A model generated the notes under the pieces. That model did no database searches and was not told the origin of the DNA. It was given only the letters and a program-made list of their open reading frames with translations. From Acetobacter orleanensis (GTDB lineage Bacteria; Pseudomonadota; Alphaproteobacteria; Acetobacterales; Acetobacteraceae), in NCBI RefSeq assembly GCF_001581005.1, contig NZ_LHZV01000067.1, forward strand, positions 124,001 through 188,000: a stretch of 64,000 bases of DNA. The letters run 5' to 3'. Each line of letters opens with the position of its first letter. Position 1 is the stretch's first letter. Made by a program: the position numbers and the translations under genes. Positions 53,177 through 62,569 of the stretch are shown one piece after another.

Positions 53177-55174
53177 TTATGCGACCAGCAAGGCCCTGAC
53201 ATCCCCCAGCAGGGCATCCCGCGTGTAGGGTTTATGCAAAACCGTAACTCCTTCGGGTAACATTGCGAAATCGGCATAGCCGGTCACAAACAGCACCGGC
53301 AGTTCCGGTCGCACAGTGTGCAGACGGCGGGCCACTTCATCCCCATTCATACCCGGCATCATCACGTCCATGACCACCAGTGCAATCTCTGGCTTTTCGG
53401 CAATGACACTCAATGCTTCCGCACCGCTGGCGGATTCCAGCACATTATATCCGGCCCGGCGGAGAAAACCGGCGGTAACAGCCCGGACACCGGGTTCATC
53501 ATCCACCACCAGAATGGTCTCGCCATGCTCGACGGGCTGGAGCTTGGGCGGCGGTGCGATCGGCATCGTTTTTACAGGGGTTATGGACGCCACTGTCGCG
53601 CGGTCTTCCGCCATGGCAGGCAGCCAGAGTTCAATGGACGTGCCACCGCCGGGCACGCTCTCCACCCGCACTTCTCCACCGCAATGGCTGATAAAACCGT
53701 AGATCATGGACAGGCCAAGCCCCGTCCCCTGCCCGATCCCCTTGGTGGTAAAGAACGGGTCAAAAATACGGGCCTGTATTTCTTCCGTCATCCCCACGCC
53801 ACGGTCCATCACCTGCACCACGACCCAAACATCCCCGTGGGCAGCGTTGCCTGCCAAGCCGAGAGGCCGAACAGCCTGACGGACGGAAACTGTGGTCGCC
53901 CCACCCTCCGGCTGCGCATCCAGAGCGTTGACGCACAGGTTGAACACCGCCAGTTCCAGTTGCGTGGCATCCGTCCACACAACGGGGAGTGATGTCTGCG
54001 GAATATCAAACTGCACCGTGCTAATGCGACTGCTGGGGGTTACGGGCGGAGCCCCAAGCACCGCCTGAATTTCATCCGGCACCTTGCCCTGAGACATAAA
54101 GCTTTGCAGGGACGCCATCAGGCTCCGCAAATCAACCTGCTGGCACACCAGATGGCGCGGCCTGCTGAAATCCAGAAGTTTCTGTGTCAGCGCGCCCCCG
54201 CGCCGCGCGGCTTCCAGCGCATTATGGAACAGGCGGGACACGCCCGGGTCTTTGGGCGGCTCCAGATCCATCACTAGTTCCAGAGAACCCAGAATAGCCG
54301 TCAGCAGGTTATTGAAATCATGCGCAATGCCGCCCGCCAGCGTGCCGATGGCCTGCATTTTTTCGGCCTGACGCAGCCGCTGCTCCATAGCCAGAAGGTC
54401 CGTCACATCCCGGTCTATCAGGATGGAATAGTTTTCAAGCCCGGAGACACAGCCAGACACAGCACCACCCGGCGCACCATCCAGCCGCACACGTGTCAGA
54501 TCATGCCAGCGGGCTTGCCCATCCTGCCCTTTAATCTGCAAGACCTGCTGATCCCGCCCGGAGGAGTCCAGAGCGCTCTGCGCCTCTTTCAGGCTTTCCA
54601 GACGGGTGGTATCCACCAGTTCTTCTTCCGTGTGGCCAATGCAGGCCTCCACACTCCGCCCGAACTGCTCCGCCATCTGGTTATTCAGGCGGATAAAACG
54701 ACCGGACTGCTCCTTGAACCCCAGACCAAACGGCAGGTTATCCAGCAGACCACGCAGCAGGAGCTGTTCACATTGCAGTTCCCGCTCCAGATGGTAGCGC
54801 GATGCCGCCTGCGCGACCATGGACAGCAGCGTTTCATCATCCCACGGCTTGTACGCAAAAAAGGAAATCTGGCCCTGATTCAAAGCCGCTTCCACCGCGG
54901 CGATATCCGCATAGCCCGTCAGCAGAATGGCCCCAGCAGCGGAAATATCTCTGGCGCGCGCCAGAAAAACATCCCCCGTCATGCCCGGCATCCGCTGGTC
55001 GGACACGATCACCGCTACGTCCGCATGGTCCTGCAAAAGGGCCAATCCGCGCTCACCCGAAGAAGCTGAAAGAACGTCATACGTTTCTTCCAGCAGATCA
55101 GTCAGGGCGACCAGTATCTCCGGTTCATCATCCACAACCAGAACAACAGACCGCTTATTGGGTTCAGGCAGCAT
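53177..55174 (-). CDS. Hybrid sensor histidine kinase (REC-PAS-HisKA-HATPase-REC)
   Basis: A 665-residue soluble hybrid kinase with no membrane segment. Order: receiver with D59 ([13 protein letters not shown]); PAS at about 140-265; HisKA with H285 ([11 protein letters not shown]); ATPase with DRGVGM and GTGLGLSM; C-terminal receiver with D603 ([12 protein letters not shown]). The ATG at 55174 is preferred because it overlaps the stop of the upstream kinase by 11 bases; the frame is open 24 codons further. The two genes would be co-expressed and may form a phosphorelay. The signal is unknown. Confidence 0.85.
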   Translation of the reverse strand: MLPEPNKRSVVLVVDDEPEILVALTDLLEETYDVLSASSGERGLALLQDHADVAVIVSDQRMPGMTGDVFLARARDISAAGAILLTGYADIAAVEAALNQGQISFFAYKPWDDETLLSMVAQAASRYHLERELQCEQLLLRGLLDNLPFGLGFKEQSGRFIRLNNQMAEQFGRSVEACIGHTEEELVDTTRLESLKEAQSALDSSGRDQQVLQIKGQDGQARWHDLTRVRLDGAPGGAVSGCVSGLENYSILIDRDVTDLLAMEQRLRQAEKMQAIGTLAGGIAHDFNNLLTAILGSLELVMDLEPPKDPGVSRLFHNALEAARRGGALTQKLLDFSRPRHLVCQQVDLRSLMASLQSFMSQGKVPDEIQAVLGAPPVTPSSRISTVQFDIPQTSLPVVWTDATQLELAVFNLCVNALDAQPEGGATTVSVRQAVRPLGLAGNAAHGDVWVVVQVMDRGVGMTEEIQARIFDPFFTTKGIGQGTGLGLSMIYGFISHCGGEVRVESVPGGGTSIELWLPAMAEDRATVASITPVKTMPIAPPPKLQPVEHGETILVVDDEPGVRAVTAGFLRRAGYNVLESASGAEALSVIAEKPEIALVVMDVMMPGMNGDEVARRLHTVRPELPVLFVTGYADFAMLPEGVTVLHKPYTRDALLGDVRALLVA

Positions 55175-56948
55175 GTGTCCGCCTTTCCTCTTCAGCCCGG
55201 TAGGGCACGCGCAGCGTAAAGCAGGCACCGCCACTTTCACGCGCATCTGTCACAACAATACTCCCGTCATGGGCCTGAACAACGCCATAAGCTGTCGCCA
55301 AACCCAGACCAGTCCCTGAGCCTACAGGTTTTGTTGTAAAAAATGGTTCAAAAACGCGTTCCTGAAGATCTTTCGGCACGCCCGGCCCGGTATCACTGAT
55401 CCTGATCACGTAATCCTGTCCGGTGTGGGACGTGGCAGGCTCCAGCGAGGAGGTAATTTCAATCCGGTCTTCCCCCTCGGCCTGATGCCCGGCAACCTCT
55501 TGCTCATGCTGCTTTTCTATAATGGCATCGGCAGCGTTGCTGACAATATTCATGACAACCTGATTAACCAGAGCCGCCTGACAGAACAGGTCCGGCGGTG
55601 CATCCAGCGCACAGACAACACGAATAGTCTGTCCCAGTTTGGGGGCAAGCAGGGTCAGCACCATCTTGATTGCCTCTGGCACATCCAGACGCGCAAACTC
55701 CCCCTCTTCCAGCCGAGAAAACCGACGCAGGCTGACAACCAGATCCCGCATGCGGGAAAGCCCGACCAGCGAGGCCGCCAGACGTTCACTACTCTTGGCC
55801 AATGCCTGCTCGGCTGTTGCCTGATCCCCCGCCCGCACGGCGTTCAGCGCGGACGTAATGCTGCGGTTTACCGTGTTTTCATGCGCCAGAACAAACGCCA
55901 GCGGGTTATTGAACTCATGCGCAATGCCCGCTGCCAGTTCCCCCAGAGACGCCATTTTGGCGGACTGTACCAGCTTGGCCTGCGCCTCAATCAGCTTGCG
56001 GTTGGCGGCGGCAAGGTCTGCATTCACGCGCCGCAGAGCATCTGCCAGCGCCATACGGGCTCGGGCACTTTCAATATGTGTTTCTTCGCGCCGGGTTTCG
56101 TCCTGCACCATCTTGCGGCGCACAAGGCTCCCCACACGCGCCCCCAGCAGGCCGGGGGCAATATCCGCATCGACCAGATCATCCACCCCGGCACTAAAGG
56201 CCAGTGTCGCCATCTGGCCGGAAAGCTGGCCAGCATCCACCATACCCAGCACACGCACGCACTGCCGCGTCCGGCGGCGGAGCGCCACCACCGTGCGGGC
56301 AAAAGAAAGCCCGTCAAACACCGGGCACCCGAGATCAACCACCAGACAATCCGGTTGATCCTTTCCAGCAGGCCAGTTTGTCATGTTAAAATCAGTCGGG
56401 TCATCAACCAGCAAAACACTGGCCCCGTTGCGCTGTAAAAGGTCCAGTAGGACAGGCTGTGTCTCATGGCCTCCGCCGTGCCATGACCACAGCAAACCGC
56501 CCGGAGCCGTCACCACCGCCACGCAAGGCTGGCGGAATGTTCCGCCCGTGCGAGAGAGGGGCTCTTCATCATATTCCCGCAGCAGCGCGCAGATACGGAA
56601 CATCAGGAAAGCAGGGTCTGTCTTGCGGCTCAGGCAGGCATCCGCCCCCTGCTCCAGAATTAAGCGTTCCTGCTCCGCATCCTGTGTTTCAACCAGCACC
56701 AGCACAGGAATTCCACGCGTGACGGCGTTCAGCCGTAACCGCTGGCACAGTTGAGCCGCAGACATATCCGGCAAGGTCGCGGGCACCACCAGCAGGTCTG
56801 GCAAATGGGCTTCAAACCCCGTGAACGCCTCGCGACCACTGGCCGCATGTGCCACCTGCAAGCCACGTTGGCTCAGCAGGACGGAAAATTCTTCAGCCCC
56901 CGTTCCGTTCAGCCCTATCAGTAAAATGTTACCCGAACGAACGGTCAT
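55164..56948 (-). CDS. Histidine kinase with PleD-like tandem receiver domains
   Basis: A 594-residue soluble kinase from the ATG at 56948 (AGGATTGAG upstream). Residues 1-125 form a receiver fold whose phospho-acceptor position is Pro (LLVVPATLP, residue 56) and whose acidic pair is missing: a pseudo-receiver. A second receiver-like domain (about 175-280) keeps D205 (CLVVDLGCP). A coiled coil (290-330) leads to HisKA with H344 (GIAHEFNNPL) and the ATPase domain. It is the first gene of the two-kinase operon. Partner response regulators are not in the window. Confidence 0.82.
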   Translation of the reverse strand: MTVRSGNILLIGLNGTGAEEFSVLLSQRGLQVAHAASGREAFTGFEAHLPDLLVVPATLPDMSAAQLCQRLRLNAVTRGIPVLVLVETQDAEQERLILEQGADACLSRKTDPAFLMFRICALLREYDEEPLSRTGGTFRQPCVAVVTAPGGLLWSWHGGGHETQPVLLDLLQRNGASVLLVDDPTDFNMTNWPAGKDQPDCLVVDLGCPVFDGLSFARTVVALRRRTRQCVRVLGMVDAGQLSGQMATLAFSAGVDDLVDADIAPGLLGARVGSLVRRKMVQDETRREETHIESARARMALADALRRVNADLAAANRKLIEAQAKLVQSAKMASLGELAAGIAHEFNNPLAFVLAHENTVNRSITSALNAVRAGDQATAEQALAKSSERLAASLVGLSRMRDLVVSLRRFSRLEEGEFARLDVPEAIKMVLTLLAPKLGQTIRVVCALDAPPDLFCQAALVNQVVMNIVSNAADAIIEKQHEQEVAGHQAEGEDRIEITSSLEPATSHTGQDYVIRISDTGPGVPKDLQERVFEPFFTTKPVGSGTGLGLATAYGVVQAHDGSIVVTDARESGGACFTLRVPYRAEEERRTHAA

Positions 56949-57334
56949 CTCAATCCTGTGTCCCACACCTGTTGTTCTGGAGCGTACATCACGCTTTCAG
57001 GACGTTTTCAGGTGTCCTGCTTTCTGCTGTTATCTTCATCTACATCACGCCCATGCCTGACGACCACAAAGGCTACGCGTTCATGGCGTGACTGATCTAA
57101 CCAAATCCCGATGAGCCCGTCTGCTCGCGAATGCGTTACCAGAGCCAGAAAATAGTCTTCTCTGCCCGGACGTTACGGGAGACCTATCACCTGAAAGCCA
57201 CGGTGCCCGTCTTTTGCAGGAAGCTGGTGTGTGCTCGGAAGGCTCTTGTGTATAATCCAGTCCAATCTGTGCGCGCCTGCTGGTTTCCAGACATGCGGCA
57301 TCCTGCTTTTACTGGCTGAGGAAATACCACACTC
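56949..57334. other. Divergent intergenic region upstream of the two-kinase operon
   Basis: About 385 bases that must hold the kinase promoter (leftward) and the promoter of the small membrane protein (rightward). A perfect TATAAT at 57251-57256 could be the -10 of the rightward gene, but no good -35 is 16-18 bases upstream. No gene is supported. Confidence 0.4.
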
Positions 57335-57748
57335 ATGGACCACACCCGCAATCAGGCTGACGCTCATCGGCCCCTGTCTTTTTTGTCCACTACGCAAGCG
57401 TCCACCCCAATCGGGCTGAAGCTCGCCCGCGCGGGCGTATGGTCCCTCTGCTATTTTGCGTTCTATTTCATACAGCAGCTTGCTGAACTCTTTGCCCCGC
57501 TGCTGCTGATTGCCGGTGTTGCGTGGAAGGCGCTGCCTGTTCTGATTGGCGCGGTCTCGCACGTCAGTGCCTCGGCTGACCCACAGGCACGGGACGCGAT
57601 TGCCAATGTGGCCGCAGCCATCCCGGAACAGATTACACTGGCGGGCCATACGCTGACAGCCAGCGGCATGATCTGGGACGGCATTTTGCTGATGGGTCTG
57701 GCCGCTGCTGGCGCCACTCTGGCAACACTGGCCGGACGCAACATGTAA
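57335..57748 (+). CDS. Small membrane protein of unknown function
   Basis: A 137-residue protein with two predicted membrane helices (about residues 34-66 and 108-130) joined by an Ala-rich loop. I do not recognise a family. It is convergent with another small membrane protein gene and shares a hairpin with it. The ribosome site (GAGG) is 13 bases away, rather distant. Confidence 0.55.
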   Translation: MDHTRNQADAHRPLSFLSTTQASTPIGLKLARAGVWSLCYFAFYFIQQLAELFAPLLLIAGVAWKALPVLIGAVSHVSASADPQARDAIANVAAAIPEQITLAGHTLTASGMIWDGILLMGLAAAGATLATLAGRNM

Positions 57749-57776
57749 GAAAGCGCGGGGTTTTGCCGCACCGCAA

Positions 57777-57800
57777 CGCCCATCTTTAACCTGATGGGCG
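57777..57800. terminator. Hairpin between convergent small membrane-protein genes
   Basis: CGCCCATC (57777-57784) pairs with GATGGGCG (57793-57800) across an 8-base loop, between two convergent stop codons. There is no strong T-run. Confidence 0.45.
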
Positions 57801-57807
57801 GCAACCT

Positions 57808-57969
57808 TTAGCCCGGCAGATGCAGCCGGGCCGCAGCGGGCCAGACCCGCACAATCTCGTCCCAATTATAGCAGATACCCGCTAGCACCAGCAGAGCCAA
57901 CGCCAGACTGGCACCCCATGCCCACCGCCAGAAGGCCTCTGTCAGCATTCGCTCTCGCAAATTTACCAT
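57808..57969 (-). CDS. Short single-pass membrane protein
   Basis: A 53-residue protein from the ATG at 57969, with AGGAG and AAGG upstream; the open frame runs 26 codons further but lacks support. One membrane helix lies at about residues 15-34 (WAWGASLALALLVLAGI). No family is recognised. Confidence 0.5.
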   Translation of the reverse strand: MVNLRERMLTEAFWRWAWGASLALALLVLAGICYNWDEIVRVWPAAARLHLPG

Positions 57970-58360
57970 AAGCACCTTGCTCCTGATTGGTTGGGCAGTT
58001 GGCCCTGCGAAAACACAAGTTACAGTCATGCCTTGCCGCTCGGCCACCCTGACCGCAACCTACCGCATTAAATCCTGATTTGCTTCAAAACTCGAATCGA
58101 AACGAGCAGGCGAGCCCTCGCCTTAAAGCGCGCATCGCCTTCTTCTTTTGATGACGCCTGAGCGGGACTTACCCATCCTCCAATCTCACACAACGGATTA
58201 TGTGTGTTTTTTGACACCACCCGTCCAGATTTTGGGGCATTCCCGGCGCTCGTCCTGCTGCTTCTGATCGACAGCACAGCCCTCCCTCCGTTACACTCAG
58301 ATTTATGCGAAAGCCCCGCCCTTCCTGCCTGCTGCCCACCGGCAGACCCGTGCTGCCCTC
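57970..58360. other. Intergenic region upstream of ftsE
   Basis: About 390 bases with no supported gene; a minus-strand frame at 58068-58277 lacks ribosome site and family match. It must contain the ftsEX promoter, which I cannot assign with confidence. Confidence 0.4.
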
Positions 58361-59032
58361 ATGATTCGTCTTAGCAATGTCTCATGGCGCAGGGAGCGTA
58401 AGGCAAACGCGCCCGTGCTCTCCAACCTGTCCTTCAGCGTTCCGCAGGGAGGCTTTCGTTGGCTGCTCGGGCCATCCGGCGCAGGCAAAACCAGCCTGCT
58501 CAGCCTGCTGCATGTGGAAAACCTTCCCTCCGACGGCACGCTATGCCTGCTGGACAAGGACGTTACAGCCCAGACACCCCGCTCTGTTCTGGTCCGCCTG
58601 CGGCAGAGAATCGGCATGGTGCATCAGAATTTCCGGCTCATGCCGGGGCTGTCCGTGGCTGATAACGTCGCCCTCCCCCTGCGCCTGCAATATAGGCCGG
58701 AGGATGAGATTACGGATGAGGTTCAGGCCATTCTGAAATGGGTTGGTCTTGGCGACAGGCTTGATGCCCGCGCCTCCCGCCTGTCCGGTGGTGAGCAGCA
58801 GAGAACCGCCATTGCCCGCGCCATTGTGCATCGCCCCGGCCTGATTCTGGCCGATGAGCCGACCAATGCGCTGGAGGAACCGCAGGCCCACAAACTGCTG
58901 GATATGTTCAGTGAACTGAGCAGCATGGGCACCACGGTCATTGTTGCCACCCATAATGAGGCACTGGTCCGCCGCCTGCCCCGTCCGGCACTGGTGCTGG
59001 AACGCGGCCGCCTTGTGCAGGACGGAACCTGA
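58361..59032 (+). CDS. ftsE: Cell-division ATP-binding protein FtsE
   Basis: FtsE, 223 residues, the ABC-type ATPase partner of FtsX; FtsEX couples cell division to activation of septal cell-wall hydrolases. Walker A GPSGAGKT (37-44), Q-loop VHQNFRLMPGL, signature LSGGEQQ (141-147) and Walker B LILADEP (161-167) are intact. The D-loop after DEPT reads NALE instead of the usual GNLD. The ATG has no strong ribosome site. ftsX follows after 3 bases. Confidence 0.9.
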   Translation: MIRLSNVSWRRERKANAPVLSNLSFSVPQGGFRWLLGPSGAGKTSLLSLLHVENLPSDGTLCLLDKDVTAQTPRSVLVRLRQRIGMVHQNFRLMPGLSVADNVALPLRLQYRPEDEITDEVQAILKWVGLGDRLDARASRLSGGEQQRTAIARAIVHRPGLILADEPTNALEEPQAHKLLDMFSELSSMGTTVIVATHNEALVRRLPRPALVLERGRLVQDGT

Positions 59033-59035
59033 GCC

Positions 59036-59986
59036 GTGGCCCTTCCCTTTTCTGGCCGTAAAGACGGCCTCTCCCTTTCCGAAGCGCTGCCAGACAGAAG
59101 CCTGTTTATTCTGGTCGCCATGATGAGCTTTCTGGCCGCCCTTACGCTGACAGGAGCCACAGGAGCCCGCACATTGTCCTCCCGCTGGGCGGGCGGGGCC
59201 GCGCAACTGCTCACCATTCAGGTCTCGGACCCGGACCAGCCCTTGGCCGGAACCGCCAAAGCCGAGAAAAACGCGCAGAAAAGCCGGGCCGATGCCGTTC
59301 TGGCAGACCTCGCAACACTTCCTGTCGGAACACAGGTTCATCGTCTGACGCAGGAAGAACTCGCCCGCCTGCTCACTCCATGGCTTGGAGATGCGGGCAA
59401 AACCGCGCTTCCCCTCCCCGCTGTCATTGAGGTACGGCTGGCCGAAGGGCAGGAAGCCCCGACTGATCTGGAAAAGACGCTTGATACTCACGTTCCCGGC
59501 ACGGTCGTGGAACATAATGCGGAGTGGAGCACCCGCCTGCGCGCTCTGGCCCAGAGTCTGCTGGCGTGTGCGGCGCTTGCCCTCGTCACTGTGGGGGGTA
59601 TTGCCACCATGATTACGGCGCTGGCCACAAAAGCGGGCCTCTCCACCCGGCGCGATATTATTGAAATCCTGCATGGTCTGGGTGCGACTGACAGCTACAT
59701 TGCCGGGCGTTTTGCGGGTCGCACCGGCGGTCTGGCTCTTGGTGGCGGTCTGCTTGGCACGTTGCTGGCCATGGCACCGCTTCTGCTGCTGTTCAGAATG
59801 GCAGCCCCCTTTTCAGCCTCCACGCTTCAGGCCGCCACTCCCGCCATGCCGGACTGGCGCACTCTGCCGGACCTGCTACCGGGAGACATGCTGACAGGCC
59901 TTGCAGCCCTCCCCTTTGTCGCCGCCTTTATTGGCTGGGCGACCACGCAGGTTATGGTCCGTATCTGGCTGCGACGGATGCCATGA
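59036..59986 (+). CDS. ftsX: Cell-division protein FtsX
   Basis: FtsX, 316 residues, starting at GTG three bases after ftsE. It has an N-terminal membrane helix (about 20-38), a periplasmic loop, and three C-terminal helices with the FtsX/MacB-like segment RRDIIEILHGLGATDSYIAGRF. It would transmit the ATPase cycle of FtsE to periplasmic partners. Its stop overlaps the start of the next gene by four bases (ATGA). Confidence 0.85.
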   Translation: MALPFSGRKDGLSLSEALPDRSLFILVAMMSFLAALTLTGATGARTLSSRWAGGAAQLLTIQVSDPDQPLAGTAKAEKNAQKSRADAVLADLATLPVGTQVHRLTQEELARLLTPWLGDAGKTALPLPAVIEVRLAEGQEAPTDLEKTLDTHVPGTVVEHNAEWSTRLRALAQSLLACAALALVTVGGIATMITALATKAGLSTRRDIIEILHGLGATDSYIAGRFAGRTGGLALGGGLLGTLLAMAPLLLLFRMAAPFSASTLQAATPAMPDWRTLPDLLPGDMLTGLAALPFVAAFIGWATTQVMVRIWLRRMP

Positions 59987-60606
59987 GGCGTGAGGCTATC
60001 CGTTCCCCTCGCCCATCCCGTCTCGCCCGCTTTATTCTCTGGGCGTTGAAATGGGGGCTGCTAGCCGGTCTGGCACTCTGCGGCGCGTTTGGATGGTTTG
60101 TTTATGATGCGCTCCGCCCAGCACCCGACACAATGCCGCATACCGATGGCATTGTCGCACTGACAGGCGGCCAAGGCCGTGTGGACACATCTTTACGACT
60201 GCTCATGCAAAATAGGGGCGATAAACTGCTGATTTCAGGAGTGGACCCACAAGCCACGCAGCAGGACCTCCTGCCGCCCCACCTTCCTGACAGTGTGAAA
60301 GACCGCATCACGCTAGGTTATCTGGCCCGCTCCACCATTGAAAATGCCAGCGAGACCGCAGCATGGGTAGCGGACAACCATATCCATACCCTTACCGTTG
60401 TAACGGCGGGATACCACATGCGCCGCGCTCTGGTGGAATTACGCCGCACACTACCGGGCGTGACCCTCTACCCTTACCCGGTTATTCCACCTGCGCTGGC
60501 TCACCCTTTCGAGCCCTCCACCCTGCACCTCCTTCTGCGCGAATTTGCAAAATGGCTTGGTGCATTGGCCGGATTTGAACATACCCCGGTGCGTGTCACA
60601 GGTTAG
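59983..60606 (+). CDS. DUF218 (YdcF/ElyC-like) membrane-anchored protein
   Basis: A 207-residue protein with one N-terminal helix (about 18-42) and a periplasmic DUF218 domain: DGIVALTGGQGRVDTSLRLL, ENASETAAWV and VVTAGYHMRRALVEL are family signatures. DUF218 proteins such as ElyC act in envelope polymer metabolism. Coupling to ftsX (ATGA overlap) suggests a role at division or in cell-wall synthesis. In many relatives plsC follows this set; here it does not. Confidence 0.8.
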   Translation: MRREAIRSPRPSRLARFILWALKWGLLAGLALCGAFGWFVYDALRPAPDTMPHTDGIVALTGGQGRVDTSLRLLMQNRGDKLLISGVDPQATQQDLLPPHLPDSVKDRITLGYLARSTIENASETAAWVADNHIHTLTVVTAGYHMRRALVELRRTLPGVTLYPYPVIPPALAHPFEPSTLHLLLREFAKWLGALAGFEHTPVRVTG

Positions 60607-60753
60607 GTGAAAGAAACTGGGTCAGGGCCGGTAAGGAGGGATCAGAATATCATGTTCTGAATCGACCACGATAAACTCCTGACATCACAATCAGGCTAAT
60701 CTCATTGCTGGGATCAGCCCGGATATAGCGACACAAAGACATCCATCTTGTTT

Positions 60754-61194
60754 TTATCGCGACCGGGACATGCGTAGTCCGTCGCGAAAATTCATTCCAA
60801 GAAACAGTAAATTGATTGACCCTGTCACGAGTTCAAGAAACTGGACGCTATAAAACAACCAATCGAATTTTAAGTCAGAGACCCGGAATGCAAGAAAAAA
60901 TGCACAGGGAACAAGGATGCAAAGTCCGTTAATTCCGATAACGCGCATACGCTTGAATTTCGTGAGTGCTAAACCTTGCGGCTTTTTTCCAGCTATCTGG
61001 TAACCAGATAAACCCGTAAAAGCGAGACAAGGGACAAGAACAAGCAACCCCCAGACGATAGCATGTTTAGTGGCTGCAATAGTTTGAAAATTTCCGGATA
61101 GTTCCGCAATGATGGTGCTGACCATAAAACTGGCTATGCATAGAATGGCCAAGCCTCCTGCCAGCGGATGGATACGGTAAAGAAGCCTTTGCAT
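60754..61194 (-). CDS. Four-helix membrane protein divergent from a MarR regulator
   Basis: A 146-residue protein with four predicted membrane helices, starting MQRLLYRIHPLAGGLAIL. I do not recognise the family; similar small proteins are often found next to MarR genes. The gene is clearly lower in GC than the ftsEX block. Its start is only 47 bases from the divergent MarR gene with a strong inverted repeat at the latter's start, so it is probably the MarR target. Confidence 0.6.
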   Translation of the reverse strand: MQRLLYRIHPLAGGLAILCIASFMVSTIIAELSGNFQTIAATKHAIVWGLLVLVPCLAFTGLSGYQIAGKKPQGLALTKFKRMRVIGINGLCILVPCAFFLAFRVSDLKFDWLFYSVQFLELVTGSINLLFLGMNFRDGLRMSRSR

Positions 61195-61225
61195 TGAACT
61201 GTCCTTGCGTGAATGGAACCACAGG

Positions 61226-61269
61226 ATTTATATAGCTAGCCATGAATAACAATAGCAAGCCATATAAAT
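61226..61269. promoter_or_regulatory. Inverted-repeat operator candidate of the MarR regulator
   Basis: ATTTATATAGCTAGC (61226-61240) and GCAAGCCATATAAAT (61255-61269) form an inverted repeat matching at 13 of 15 positions with a 14-base spacer. It spans the MarR start codon, which suits autorepression and control of the divergent gene. Confidence 0.5.
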
Positions 61270-61700
61270 GGCGCTCTCGAGACCATTCCCTTGGTTATAT
61301 GGTCAACTGGGCAGCTCGGCTCTTCGCGCGCGAGATGGACGATGCCCTGCGCCCCTTTGGTCTCACGTCTGGACAACTCCCTGTGTTTTTCGCCCTTGCG
61401 GATGGGGAGCCTCAACCGCAGCGTGAACTGGTGCGCCTTGCCGCAGTAGAGCAATCCACTATGGCCAAGACCCTCTCACGTATGGAACGGGACGGACTGA
61501 TCCAGCGCAGCGCAGACCCAAATGATCGGCGCAGCACATTGATCTCGCTGACCTCTTCAGCCGAAAAAAAACTGCCAGACATTGCTGCGGCTGTCGCGTC
61601 AATCAATACCAAAAGCCGTCTTCATTTATCGACAGAGGACGGTGAACAACTCCTTGATCTGCTTCGACAGGTCATCAGCGGTCTGACAGATGATGAATGA
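61242..61700 (+). CDS. MarR-family transcriptional regulator
   Basis: A 152-residue winged-helix regulator. The helix-turn-helix and wing are visible in RELVRLAAVEQSTMAKTLSRMERDGLIQRSADPNDRRSTLISLT, typical of MarR. N- and C-terminal helices would form the dimer. The ATG at 61242 lies within the operator candidate; an AGGA is rather distant. It likely represses itself and the divergent membrane protein in answer to a phenolic or other small ligand. Confidence 0.88.
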   Translation: MNNNSKPYKWRSRDHSLGYMVNWAARLFAREMDDALRPFGLTSGQLPVFFALADGEPQPQRELVRLAAVEQSTMAKTLSRMERDGLIQRSADPNDRRSTLISLTSSAEKKLPDIAAAVASINTKSRLHLSTEDGEQLLDLLRQVISGLTDDE

Positions 61701-62072
61701 TGATTTATTGGGGGAAGGCTGAATGTCGGTCATCGCGCAAAGAACGGAGCGAAGCTCCCCATGGCGGTTCTGCCTCTCTGAAACATCTTCCGGCCAGCAC
61801 GTCGCGCCGACAGACAAGGAGGACCGGGCAGAAACCTGCCCACTGGACAGATCATTCAGCAGGCGACCGAGTGTCGCGTTGAACTGGCATCGTCGCTCAG
61901 GGCGCTATGCCGGATTAAAAGCCTCTAAGGCTACATATGAACTGTCGGAACACAGCGGCATAACTCAGCGTCTGGAGACGGTGCCAGACGGTCGTGGCCG
62001 TGACTTTTCTTTCAAAATCGGCCACGCCTTCCAGCAATTTTCATCTGACGGCAAGAAACGACAGACTGAATC
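61701..62072. other. Gene-free stretch of unclear origin
   Basis: About 370 bases. Open frames exist, including one that runs 61723-62184 across the next gene, but none has a ribosome site with a recognisable product. In one frame short stretches such as PTGQIIQQATECRVELASSL are helical and uninterrupted for about 30 codons, so a decayed gene is possible. I cannot name it. Confidence 0.4.
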
Positions 62073-62423
62073 TTATTTTGTGACATTCACATATTTAAAT
62101 GTTGATTCTTTAGGGAGGCTTTCAAATGCTCTTCCATATTTTAATTCAATCTTGCCGCTTCCTGCCTTGATTGATTTAAAATAAAATCTCTCTACGCCTC
62201 CACAGCCAGCCATTCCATTTTCGCAATCTTTAGATGGAATATAAGACATCGAAAACAACACGACATTATCTGGAATTTTTTTTATCATCCAGCCATAACC
62301 CGTTGATGGATTGCTCTTGAGTTCAAAATTAAATGTATCATTAACCTTTGAGGTAATAGCCCCATCATCCGCAAAGGCAATGTTCGGGATCATGATTGCC
62401 AGAAAAACAATTAATTTCTTCAT
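62073..62423 (-). CDS. Chagasin-like (I42) cysteine-protease inhibitor
   Basis: A 116-residue protein with a Sec signal peptide (MKKLIVFLAIMIPNIAFA, cleaved near residue 18). The mature part has the I42 inhibitor loops: NPSTGYGW (loop 2), GCGGVERFYFK (loop 4 region) and SGKIELKYGRAFE. It would sit in the periplasm and block papain-like cysteine proteases. The gene is AT-rich compared with its surroundings and has no obvious protease partner here, which suggests acquisition by transfer. Confidence 0.8.
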   Translation of the reverse strand: MKKLIVFLAIMIPNIAFADDGAITSKVNDTFNFELKSNPSTGYGWMIKKIPDNVVLFSMSYIPSKDCENGMAGCGGVERFYFKSIKAGSGKIELKYGRAFESLPKESTFKYVNVTK

Positions 62424-62569
62424 TTATTGTACTCCATTAATTTTTTAGGTGAATATCTATTAACCCTATAGACAGAAGAGTAAAAAATTACTTTCCACCC
62501 ACATCAAAACTATAACCCATTGGTAGTGTCATGGCCAGAAAACTCACACTGGAGAGCAGAGTTGCTGCC

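Noticed and set aside
55425-56438. 337-codon plus-strand frame in the tandem-receiver kinase
   Set aside because: Antisense shadow; the sense strand has intact kinase motifs.
61723-62184. 153-codon plus-strand frame
   Set aside because: It runs into the antisense of the chagasin-like gene, and its product is not recognisable.
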